Positions 6,721 to 14,707 of a DNA stretch of 64,000 nt are shown here, piece by piece; within the stretch, counting starts at the first letter, position 1, and the number at the start of each line of letters is the position of its first letter. The notes under the pieces were generated by a model, which saw only the letters and a list, made by a program, of their open reading frames with translations, made no database searches and had not been told where the DNA came from. The stretch is from URNF01 sp045634325 (lineage in GTDB: Bacteria > Bacillota > Clostridia > Oscillospirales > Acutalibacteraceae), in the NCBI GenBank assembly GCA_045634325.1, contig JAZRAA010000023.1, forward strand, positions 1 through 64,000, read 5' to 3'. The translations under genes were made by a program, and so were the position numbers.

Positions 6721-8259
6721 TTAGTCTTCGTAAATAGACATCTTCTTGCGGGTAATCATAAAGACAGCCGCCACGACTACGAGCATAGCACCGCCGAAGA
6801 TCAGCCACATGGTGCCCATAGCACCGGTTTCGGGAAGGACAGTGCCTTTGTAGTTCTCAACATTGCCTGCCAACTTACCATCCTCGTCGCCATTCGCATC
6901 TTTGTCAGCGAACACAACAACATCACCGGTAACGTTTTTCGCAATCACGTCCTCAAATGCGGAGTTGCCGTCAGCCAACCATTCGGTCTTGTACGTTGCA
7001 TCCACTACAAATTCAATGGGAGTAATCGTGTTGTAGAGTGCGGGAGTGTGGGTTTCCACCAGTTTGTACTTGCCATCGTCAATACCGTTCCAAGTAAACT
7101 CAACGATGCCGTCACCCATGATCTCTGTGCCAACATTGGCCCATTCTTGTGCTTCTTCATTCCATTTTTGCAGAGTAAAGCCTGCGCCTTCCAATGCTTC
7201 TTTGCTTGCACCATCAATCTTATTAACGATCAAAGCATAGGTCAAAACAGTAACAGCATCCTTGGGGGTGTGGCCGTCGGGATGGCAAACATACATGCTG
7301 TTCTCATTACCAACTCTACCAACCACTGCATCTTCATTCAGAACAGAGGTGTAGTCAACAATCAATTTATCCCCGTCAGCAAACTCTTTGTCGCCGTACA
7401 GGTCAACGATATCGCCAACATGGATATTGAAGGTGCAATAGCCTTCTTCTTTGTACTCACAAGTGTCACGCATGGGGCATGTGGTAGCGAGAGTGTAGCC
7501 GCTGGCATCTTGCGTGGCTAAGGGAATGTCAATCTCGGTGTTGTCGGTTTTCAAGATGTAAACACGGGAGATAACGGGAGTATCAAAACTGGCTGCCTGT
7601 TTATCATGGATGGTCAGCTCATACTCTTCGTAAGTATACAAAGTAGCGGGCAGAACAACGGTCATCTGGAAAGGAACTGCATCGCCGATGTCATGGTCAG
7701 CAGCATCCTGCCACACGGGTTCCCAATCAGCGCCATCGGTAGAGTCGTTCTTGTCAGCGACCTTCTTGGTGGAGGAAATGGTTGCGTGTTTGGAAGCAAT
7801 GCTAACGGACTCTACGACCTGCAAGATAACATCAGAACGGGTCTGGCCGTCAGGCATATTTGCGTCAGAAGTGACATCAAGAACCAGATAGTAACCTGCA
7901 ACCAAGTCGGTTACTGCGACGGAGGTCTCGTTGTTTGCAGGCGTAACAGTGATAGGCGTGCCCTTTAAAGAGTTTTTCAGAATTTTAGCCAAGTCTTCGG
8001 ACTCGATTAGAGGGGCCAGCCATTCAGGATCAACCTTCGTGCCGGTTTGACCATAGTTTTCACCGTACAGAATGTTGGACAACACAGTTTTGTCGCCCTC
8101 TTGTGCGATGTCACCGGTGAAGATTTGATACACTTCATAGGTGTGGCCGGCAGCGCCGGTAATAGTCAGGGTGAACTTCTGGGGTTCTGCCGCAAAAGCG
8201 GGAACGCTAATTGCCAAGATCATAACCAGTGCCAAGAAAACAGAAACTAATTTTTTCAT
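6721..8259 (-). CDS. Backbone pilin with LPETG sorting signal
   Basis: 512 residues from the ATG at 8259, chosen because a GAAAGGAAG site precedes it and a signal peptide ending A-F-A-A begins there; an in-frame ATG 14 codons upstream lacks these. The layout is that of Gram-positive major pilins: signal peptide, N-terminal domain, a fimbrial isopeptide D2-like domain (about 180-330), a SpaA/Cna-B domain (about 340-430) with A-G-F-T-L-Q-K, and L-P-E-T-G at 475-479 with membrane helix and positive tail. No exact YPKN pilin motif is seen; the Lys pair in S-S-T-K-K-V-A-D may serve instead. A small insert with three Cys (C-P-M-R-D-T-C ... Y-C) is unusual for a pilin. Confidence 0.88.
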   Translation of the reverse strand: MKKLVSVFLALVMILAISVPAFAAEPQKFTLTITGAAGHTYEVYQIFTGDIAQEGDKTVLSNILYGENYGQTGTKVDPEWLAPLIESEDLAKILKNSLKGTPITVTPANNETSVAVTDLVAGYYLVLDVTSDANMPDGQTRSDVILQVVESVSIASKHATISSTKKVADKNDSTDGADWEPVWQDAADHDIGDAVPFQMTVVLPATLYTYEEYELTIHDKQAASFDTPVISRVYILKTDNTEIDIPLATQDASGYTLATTCPMRDTCEYKEEGYCTFNIHVGDIVDLYGDKEFADGDKLIVDYTSVLNEDAVVGRVGNENSMYVCHPDGHTPKDAVTVLTYALIVNKIDGASKEALEGAGFTLQKWNEEAQEWANVGTEIMGDGIVEFTWNGIDDGKYKLVETHTPALYNTITPIEFVVDATYKTEWLADGNSAFEDVIAKNVTGDVVVFADKDANGDEDGKLAGNVENYKGTVLPETGAMGTMWLIFGGAMLVVVAAVFMITRKKMSIYED

Positions 8260-8333
8260 AATGGACTTCCTTTCAAATTTTATTTTTTGTTTTTGATTCA
8301 TCTTCGGCGCATTTTCAGCCGAGACAAGGGAAG

Positions 8334-11300
8334 CTAACCGACGCCCCTCCTTTCTCGCTTGCGCCTCTCAATGAATCTATATACAAGCGGTGTGACTATA
8401 AATAGCACACTCACAAGTATCAAGGGATAAATTCCCGGACCGCCGGTTGACGGCAGGGTATAGGTTAAAACTTCGTTTGTTACATCTATGTGCCCAACCG
8501 TATTGAACGGAACTCTTGTGAGTTCGTGTTCTTCTTTTAGGTCGTTATAGATATCGCAAGTACCGTCTGTTTGACTACAGAAAGTGAACTCGTGTATGGC
8601 ATCGTCCAGCTTGTAGCCCGGCGGAGCGGTTAACTCCTTAACGTAATAGACTTTATGTTCTCTAAGAACGATACCTTTTTCAATATCCGTTTCAAAATAG
8701 GCCTTTCCTTCTTCGTTTGTTGTGGCTTTTGTAATGAGACCACCTTGCTCGTTGAACAGACCAAATTCGGCACCGGATAGCGGCGAGCCATCATCTGCCG
8801 AAAGTTTATGTACAAATAATGAAAAGGCATTTGACGCAATATTAATATCAGGGAAAATGCGTTCATCCGTTGTATCGTAGGCTTGTCCACCCCAAAGTTG
8901 AATGGTAGCCGTGTTGGTATACTTAAGAGCCTCGATGCTTTCGCCTTTTGGCATCGTTAAGGTAGTGTTATAATCCAACAGATAGGTTACGGGTTGGGGA
9001 TGCAGTATCGTTACTTTTAACACATGTTTATCGTGCTTATCGCCCACGTCTTTCGGGTCATTGTACGTATACTTATAATCCACATCTTCTTGCAAGGCAA
9101 CCTCGTTCCCGTCGGCACCTATTGCCTTAATCACCAGCGAACCTCTCATAAATGCCAAGGTGTTGGTCATTTCATCGAGTATCACAAGCGGATTGCCGTC
9201 GGTTAGATTTAGTTTTGCCTCGTTTACCGTAATGCTATATTTTACAATTGTACCTTCGCGTTGGTGGTCCTCCTTTTTGATAACTCCGGGTAGCACAACC
9301 TTTGTCTCTGCCCAAAGGCTGGTTATGTTGCTGACCACGCCCACGCTGTTGCGTGCCGCATAGCCTAAACCGCCATACTGCTCAATTTCCTCGGTCACAT
9401 CGGTTTCATAGACAATCGTAAAGGTTGTATCCTCTGTTTCGTGCCAGCAGTCACAGTAATCGGTGGTGCGGCCATAATATTCCCATTTTATACATATACC
9501 ACCCTCTTCACCGCAGGTTTCTTCTGTACACACGCATCGCTGCAATATATGAATTGCAGCACCGTTATCTTTGCCATCGCTCCACGAATAAGTATCGTAG
9601 GCATACGGGTCGTTCTCGGTTGCTACCGAATAATGCGGAACGTTTATTGTAGCACCAAAATAATTGGCGGTAATACTGACAAAATTGATGCCGTTATCGG
9701 CACTGTATATGCTATTATTCCACTCATTGACAATGGCTAGATTGTCGGAGATAATCCAGTCACGCTCTGCTCTTTGGGTGGGATCTTTTTTAGGTATAGT
9801 CGTCTGGATTTCCCAAACGATTTTTGCGCCGTCGGCATCGGTTACAAGTGTGCCGTTTTTATATACAGCAGCCTTAACCTCGCTTTGTGTAAATCCTCCC
9901 CATCCTTCTTGGCGTTGGTTATCTACTACAACCTCGTTGACATAACCACGTTCTCCCGCAAGGTCAATACGGGTGGGCGTCGAGGAATATTCAATAAAAT
10001 AGGTCCAGTTGTCATTTCCCAGCACCAGTTCGTGAGGACTGTTGGCATTTTTATCGCATATAACGGTTTCGGGTATTGTATATTCCCACCCGTTTGTTCC
10101 CCACGTTAGATTTGGGTCATCTTGGTGAACTGTCCAGGTGTGCCATATTTCAGTATCGGTTTCAGGGTCATATACCGACACCCCGAATTTAATGCCTTTT
10201 GCCATGTCCGAATCGGTATAATAATGCTCGTAGCTCCAATCATATTTTAGCGTTTGGTCGGTTATCTTGCTTCCGGGAATATGAGAATTTTCATTTCCTT
10301 CGATTTGGACCGTCCAATACAACTTATCAGGATCAAGTTTATCGGTTCTATTGATGACGTTTGCGTTATTTGGGTCACCTTGTATACCCCACTTACGAAC
10401 CTCGGTAACCTTGATCTCTTCTCTTGGCGGTTCAATGATAATATTGATTTTTCCGTCGAAATTTATTTCTGACATTTCATCGGAGAAAATCATTCCCACC
10501 GTTGCGCTAATCGTAACGTCGGAAAGGTTGTTGATTTTGTTGGTAAAGTTTAAAGTTACGATACCTTCTTCATCTACAGACCAAGAACCTACTTCGGTTG
10601 TTTCATTGATAATAAACTTACCATCGCCAACGCTTATCAGCTCTACTCCGCTTGGGAAACGGTACTCATAAGAACCCTCGTGGAAGCCGTCGGGACTTGT
10701 TGCGGTAATGGTTACTTTATACATCGTTTCGGCATGAACGATGTAGTTCCCTTTTTCATCTTTTGGAACAGGATGGTCATTAGCATCTAACAGTGTAAAG
10801 AAATAATTGCCGCTTTTGTTTTTTAAATAGGTTACTAAATCCTGAACAGACGTAACCGTTCTAAGACCATACGCTTGCGTTTTCCTGCCGGCATAGGTTT
10901 GCACCTGCATGGCGTTATCATCAGAAGCAAAAATGAATACCGCAGGACCGTTTGCAATATTGTAAAGTTCCTCGTTTCGTATCTGCTTGCTGACAATTCC
11001 CCAACCGACAATCGACTCATCCGTGAAAGAAACAATACTTGTTTTTACAGAGCCTTCCATATCGCCGCAAATGACATTGCAGGCTGAACTTAAAACGTTT
11101 GCCACAATTCCCACCGTGTTGTCCTTGAAAAACACCAAATCACCGCTATCCGGCTTATATTCGCCTACAGCAGCATATTTGCCAACGGCTTCCCATTGTT
11201 CTGCCATAGAAGTAGCGCCGGTGTTTATGGGGTATTCATCAACGTTTGCCCCTGCATAATTTAGGCAGAAGGCAACAAAGGTTGCCGACCAATTACTGTA

Positions 11301-11756
11301 TGGTGTTCCATACCATGCGCCGTATCGTGTGTAACCGTGTCGGATGCCATCTTGATTTACCTTGAAATTCAAATTGCTTTCGGTGTAACCAACCTGTGTT
11401 TTGGCAATGCCGACCAAATCCTTGCTTAGATTCCCCGTGAAGGGATATTCTTCAAACATTTTTTGCCAATCTAATTGCGTTTCAACATCGGCGGTTTCAT
11501 CGGCATAACATTCAATGGTATGCGTGTGTTCTGTCAACTGACAGGTTGCTGCATCATTTTGGCATGATACATCGTGCGTATGCTCGGTGATACCACAATC
11601 GGCATCGCCTGCCAACGTTAAACCGGGTTGTCGCAAAGACCAGAAAACATCTAACGAAACCAAGAAGGAGAGAGCAAGCAAAACGGCAAGCATACGTGTT
11701 CTCATAGTTCGCTTTTTCTTTAGTTTCTTTAGACTTTCACCCAAAACATCCTGCAC
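8334..11756 (-). CDS. Large pilus tip protein with inactive amidase-like domain, LPSTG signal
   Basis: 1140 residues; GTG start at 11756 behind AAAGGAGGGGAG. After the signal anchor come two copies of a C-x-x-T-E-H-T-H-x-x-x-C motif (54-83), then a CHAP/NlpC-like amidase domain at about 112-255. Its active-site Cys is replaced by Ser157 (N-W-S-A-T-F where relatives read W-C-A-x-F), and the His expected before V-G-I-V is Thr214, so it is probably not an enzyme. Long beta-rich adhesin-like regions follow, a Cys-rich insert (C-V-C-T-E-E-T-C-G) in the middle, a SpaA/Cna-B domain near 990-1070, and L-P-S-T-G from 1101 with membrane helix and Arg/Lys tail. Size and gene position fit a pilus tip adhesin. 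Confidence 0.85.
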   Translation of the reverse strand: MQDVLGESLKKLKKKRTMRTRMLAVLLALSFLVSLDVFWSLRQPGLTLAGDADCGITEHTHDVSCQNDAATCQLTEHTHTIECYADETADVETQLDWQKMFEEYPFTGNLSKDLVGIAKTQVGYTESNLNFKVNQDGIRHGYTRYGAWYGTPYSNWSATFVAFCLNYAGANVDEYPINTGATSMAEQWEAVGKYAAVGEYKPDSGDLVFFKDNTVGIVANVLSSACNVICGDMEGSVKTSIVSFTDESIVGWGIVSKQIRNEELYNIANGPAVFIFASDDNAMQVQTYAGRKTQAYGLRTVTSVQDLVTYLKNKSGNYFFTLLDANDHPVPKDEKGNYIVHAETMYKVTITATSPDGFHEGSYEYRFPSGVELISVGDGKFIINETTEVGSWSVDEEGIVTLNFTNKINNLSDVTISATVGMIFSDEMSEINFDGKINIIIEPPREEIKVTEVRKWGIQGDPNNANVINRTDKLDPDKLYWTVQIEGNENSHIPGSKITDQTLKYDWSYEHYYTDSDMAKGIKFGVSVYDPETDTEIWHTWTVHQDDPNLTWGTNGWEYTIPETVICDKNANSPHELVLGNDNWTYFIEYSSTPTRIDLAGERGYVNEVVVDNQRQEGWGGFTQSEVKAAVYKNGTLVTDADGAKIVWEIQTTIPKKDPTQRAERDWIISDNLAIVNEWNNSIYSADNGINFVSITANYFGATINVPHYSVATENDPYAYDTYSWSDGKDNGAAIHILQRCVCTEETCGEEGGICIKWEYYGRTTDYCDCWHETEDTTFTIVYETDVTEEIEQYGGLGYAARNSVGVVSNITSLWAETKVVLPGVIKKEDHQREGTIVKYSITVNEAKLNLTDGNPLVILDEMTNTLAFMRGSLVIKAIGADGNEVALQEDVDYKYTYNDPKDVGDKHDKHVLKVTILHPQPVTYLLDYNTTLTMPKGESIEALKYTNTATIQLWGGQAYDTTDERIFPDINIASNAFSLFVHKLSADDGSPLSGAEFGLFNEQGGLITKATTNEEGKAYFETDIEKGIVLREHKVYYVKELTAPPGYKLDDAIHEFTFCSQTDGTCDIYNDLKEEHELTRVPFNTVGHIDVTNEVLTYTLPSTGGPGIYPLILVSVLFIVTPLVYRFIERRKRERRGVG

Positions 11757-11795
11757 GCCTCTCCCCTCCTTTCGTTTAAGTAGTTTTACATGTTT

Positions 11796-12386
11796 TTAGT
11801 ACACAAATCCAAATTTGGAAATTGGCCAGACTCTTACAAAAATTTTTCCTATAATATCATCTCTTGAAATTGCACCGACAACCGAGTTTCGACTATCCAC
11901 CGAATTGGAACGTCTGTCCCCCAATACGAAATAACTCGTTCCGGGCACTGTATACGGGAATTCCAAGTCGCAATCTCCCAACTCTTTTTCTGTTACATAC
12001 GGTTCTTCTAACACTTCACCATTCACATAGACATTGCCATCAGCATCAATTGCTACCTCATCTCCGGGCAATGCTATCACTCGTTTGAGCAAAATCTTTC
12101 CTTGATAATAAAAACCGATCAAATCGCCTCGTTCAAACTTCTTTGTTTTTAAAAGAACGACAATTTCATCATGTTCCAATGTTGGCGACATACTGTCACC
12201 TGAAATTTGAAGAATTGGTAAAAACAAAGTTGTAATTAAAACAGCGACGGCGGCTACTACCAAAAGAACCGAAACCGTACCCCGAAGCGCTTGACGATAG
12301 TATGTTCCTCTTCGTATACGTTTGCGCTCGCTTTGGATTTCTGTCAACGAGGGAACAGAAACCTTCTTTGCGTGTTTATCAGCCAT
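11796..12386 (-). CDS. lepB: Signal peptidase I
   Basis: 196 residues with one N-terminal membrane anchor (about 37-58). The catalytic serine is Ser65 in S-G-D-S-M-S-P-T-L and the lysine is Lys101 in L-L-K-R-V-I-A-L-P-G-D; the G-D-R-R-S-N-S-x-D-S-R box is also present. It cleaves signal peptides on the outer face of the membrane. Being inside the pilus operon, between its regulator genes and the tip protein, it is likely a dedicated copy for processing the pilins, as known for pilus-linked signal peptidases in other Gram-positives. It overlaps the coiled-coil gene by eight bases. Confidence 0.93.
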   Translation of the reverse strand: MADKHAKKVSVPSLTEIQSERKRIRRGTYYRQALRGTVSVLLVVAAVAVLITTLFLPILQISGDSMSPTLEHDEIVVLLKTKKFERGDLIGFYYQGKILLKRVIALPGDEVAIDADGNVYVNGEVLEEPYVTEKELGDCDLEFPYTVPGTSYFVLGDRRSNSVDSRNSVVGAISRDDIIGKIFVRVWPISKFGFVY

Positions 12387-12825
12387 TTTCTACTTCCTCA
12401 CACGATTCCTGTTTGTTTGCTTCAAGTACAGCGTTTTGTATTCGAAGTTGTTGCCACTTTGCATACTCACTCTTATAAGCAGCTTTCAAGACGGCAAACT
12501 TTTTCTCGCCATCAGCGAGTATTTCTTCAACCTTTTTCTTAGCATCTTCCATCTTTGTTGCGCACTCTTTTTCCGTATCTTCCTTCATAAGGGAAATCTC
12601 ACGCAAATAAAGATCGGCAGTCATTTGTGCAGTGGAAAACACATTTGTCACCGACATAGCTGCATCGGCAATCGAACCGGCCGTAGAAATGTGAATACGC
12701 TTATCCTCAAGTTCGTTTTTAAGCGACTCGATTTCTTCTTGCATTTCCTGTTCGTTTTTCTTTAATTGATAGATAATATCAACCAGTTCACGACGGCTTA
12801 AGCGCTTTAACTCTTTGCTGATCAT
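12379..12825 (-). CDS. Coiled-coil protein of the pilus operon
   Basis: 148 residues, rich in Glu and Lys, with heptad-like stretches at about 12-45 and 75-125 and no membrane segment or signal peptide. I recognise no family. It overlaps the HTH gene upstream (ATGA) and signal peptidase downstream, so its translation is coupled to both. It may act with the HTH protein as a cytoplasmic regulator or scaffold; nothing in the sequence proves this. The ribosome site AAGGAGG is strong. Confidence 0.7.
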   Translation of the reverse strand: MISKELKRLSRRELVDIIYQLKKNEQEMQEEIESLKNELEDKRIHISTAGSIADAAMSVTNVFSTAQMTADLYLREISLMKEDTEKECATKMEDAKKKVEEILADGEKKFAVLKAAYKSEYAKWQQLRIQNAVLEANKQESCEEVENG

Positions 12826-13211
12826 GCGTTCGCCTCCTTATAATCAAGGCTTTGGGTGGCCATAGATACTCTTTCGTGTTCGTTATGCAACTTTTTACCA
12901 TTGGCGCATCGTTCATACTCAACACTCAAAATAGTTTTAAGCGTGTGTACAGCATGTTCGTCAAGAGCGGCAAGCATGGTGCAAATTTCATAACAATTTT
13001 CATCAAACAAAGTCAGATCCGCATCATATGCTTGCTTCAGATTGAGAAAATTACAAATCTTAATAACCGTTTCGTATGATGTTCCACCAATCCCTTTAGA
13101 TAACGCATTAGAAAGCGTGCTATACGGAATACCACTCTTTTCAGAAAACTGTCGCACGCTCTTATATTGTTTTTTGATTTCAGTCTTAATAAGTTGCGTT
13201 ATGTTGTCCAA
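12822..13211 (-). CDS. HTH (XRE-like) regulator heading the pilus operon
   Basis: 129 residues. An N-terminal helix-turn-helix can be read at about 15-55 (V-R-Q-F-S-E-K-S-G-I-P-Y-S-T-L-S-N-A-L), followed by a short C-terminal part with no known domain. The start codon is TTG at 13211, eight bases after GGAAGG. It is the first gene behind a strong promoter and overlaps the next gene by four bases, which suggests it controls the pilus operon, perhaps by binding near its own promoter. Whether it activates or represses cannot be said. Confidence 0.75.
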   Translation of the reverse strand: MDNITQLIKTEIKKQYKSVRQFSEKSGIPYSTLSNALSKGIGGTSYETVIKICNFLNLKQAYDADLTLFDENCYEICTMLAALDEHAVHTLKTILSVEYERCANGKKLHNEHERVSMATQSLDYKEANA

Positions 13212-13257
13212 TCCGAAAGCCTTCCTTCCTGCATTTTTCGATACATTACCATTCTTG

Positions 13258-13286
13258 ATTATAGCACCGTAAAAGAGTAATTACAA
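13258..13286 (-). promoter_or_regulatory. Promoter of the pilus operon
   Basis: On the minus strand TTGTAA (13286-13281), 17 bases, TATAAT (13263-13258). It is about 45 bases before the TTG start of the HTH gene and is the only good promoter seen ahead of the eight pilus genes. Confidence 0.75.
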
Positions 13287-13317
13287 TGGTTTTTGACGGA
13301 ATTTGGTGAATTTTTAC

Positions 13318-13363
13318 CCAAAAAAACACCCCTGCGGATGGAGGTTTCCATACACAGGGGTGT
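13318..13363 (-). terminator. Terminator at the end of the redox operon
   Basis: ACACCCCTG/CAGGGGTGT (13326-13334 with 13355-13363) forms a stem followed on the minus strand by seven T. It lies about 70 bases downstream of the transporter gene and is the first terminator met after the rex promoter, 18 kb upstream. Confidence 0.85.
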
Positions 13364-13430
13364 AATTTTGTTTGGTTTGAGTACGAGCGCTGATCGATAT
13401 GGTTCGCAACAACTCTCTTACTGCCTTTAA

Positions 13431-14693
13431 TTAAAATAATATCACCAGGAATTGAGATACCAAAACAACTGCAATTAAAGCGATGGGATACGTTGCCGCA
13501 TAAGCAGCCGCTACATCTTCCGTGCCGGAAACGCCAATCAGCGTTCCCAACGCAGGCGTACTGGTCATACCGCCGGTAAGCGAACCCAAATTGTTTAACA
13601 AGCTCAATTTCAGTACATATTTTGCAAACAAGAATCCGAGAATCATCGGCACAATGGTCATCACGATACCGTAAACGAAATACATCGGATCAAAGTTTGC
13701 CACAAACTCTGCGCCACCCGGGATTCCCGCTCCAACAAGGAACAATACCAATCCTAACTCTCTAAACAGCTTTAAGGTGCCTTGAGCGGGCATAATACTT
13801 ACTCGGCCGATTCTGCCAAAGTGACCTAAAACAAGGCTCATCAAGAGGCAACCGCCCGTCGTAGTCAACGAGAAACAAGTGCCCGAAAGACCTTGAGCAG
13901 AGAGCGGAATCTTAATCTGACCGATCAACGTACCGAGAATTGCTGCCAGCGAAAATCCTGCTACGCCCAAATGGTCAATTTCGAAAATCTTGAGAACAGA
14001 TTTTTTCTCTTCCTTCTCAGATTTGATGACCAATTTTGCACGTTCTTCATTCATATCAGCTTTTAACAGCTTAGGAACAATCTGAACGAACAGAACAACA
14101 CCGACAACGCCGAAAATGTACGCAATGCCGTGGCCAACGGAAACAAGTCCCGTGAATTCTTCTGCAACGGTAGCCTTAGCGGCAGAGAACGCAGGAGTAG
14201 ATGTCAGAGAGCCGGAAAGCAAACCAACTATCATTGCCACGAAACCATCTTGTTCGGTGATCGTAGCGCCATATCCGAAGATTTCACCTGCATAGATACA
14301 AGCGGCAGCAGAAAGTCCGCCTGCCAAAATAATCACAAGCCCCAGTAACACATAAGACTTGAAATTCTTTTTAAAGTTACCAAAGAATTTCGGTCCTGCA
14401 ATGTAACCTACCGATGTCACAAAAAGGACAAGGCCAAGGCTCTCAATGATAGTAAGGCCGGTGGAAAAATCGTAGGGTTTTGCCGAAGCGTCAAACAGCA
14501 ATTGACCTTGCGCATCCACGCCAAAGAACAGCGCACCTGCCAGCAATGCAATGATAAACACACCTGCATCACCGAGCGAAACGCCTTTAACAGTTATTCT
14601 GCCAAGGGCATATCCGCCCAGCAGAACAGCAAACACTACAAACAACAATGTATAGATATTGCTGATAGAAATGACTCCATTAAAAAATTGCAT
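13431..14693 (-). CDS. AspT/YidE-family membrane transporter
   Basis: 420 residues, about ten to twelve membrane helices in two repeated halves with a charged cytoplasmic loop near 220-240 (K-S-E-K-E-E-K-K-S). Each half carries the hallmark motif of the aspartate:alanine exchanger family: L-T-S-T-P-A-F in the first and M-T-S-T-P-A-L in the second. The TrkA-C domains that AspT has between the halves are absent. Known relatives exchange aspartate for alanine; others are not characterised. As the last gene behind fumarate reductase, an uptake or exchange role for C4 acids (aspartate, fumarate, malate in; succinate out) is a reasonable guess. AAGGAGG precedes the ATG. Confidence 0.75.
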   Translation of the reverse strand: MQFFNGVISISNIYTLLFVVFAVLLGGYALGRITVKGVSLGDAGVFIIALLAGALFFGVDAQGQLLFDASAKPYDFSTGLTIIESLGLVLFVTSVGYIAGPKFFGNFKKNFKSYVLLGLVIILAGGLSAAACIYAGEIFGYGATITEQDGFVAMIVGLLSGSLTSTPAFSAAKATVAEEFTGLVSVGHGIAYIFGVVGVVLFVQIVPKLLKADMNEERAKLVIKSEKEEKKSVLKIFEIDHLGVAGFSLAAILGTLIGQIKIPLSAQGLSGTCFSLTTTGGCLLMSLVLGHFGRIGRVSIMPAQGTLKLFRELGLVLFLVGAGIPGGAEFVANFDPMYFVYGIVMTIVPMILGFLFAKYVLKLSLLNNLGSLTGGMTSTPALGTLIGVSGTEDVAAAYAATYPIALIAVVLVSQFLVILF

Positions 14694-14707
14694 AATCCAC
14701 TTCCTCC

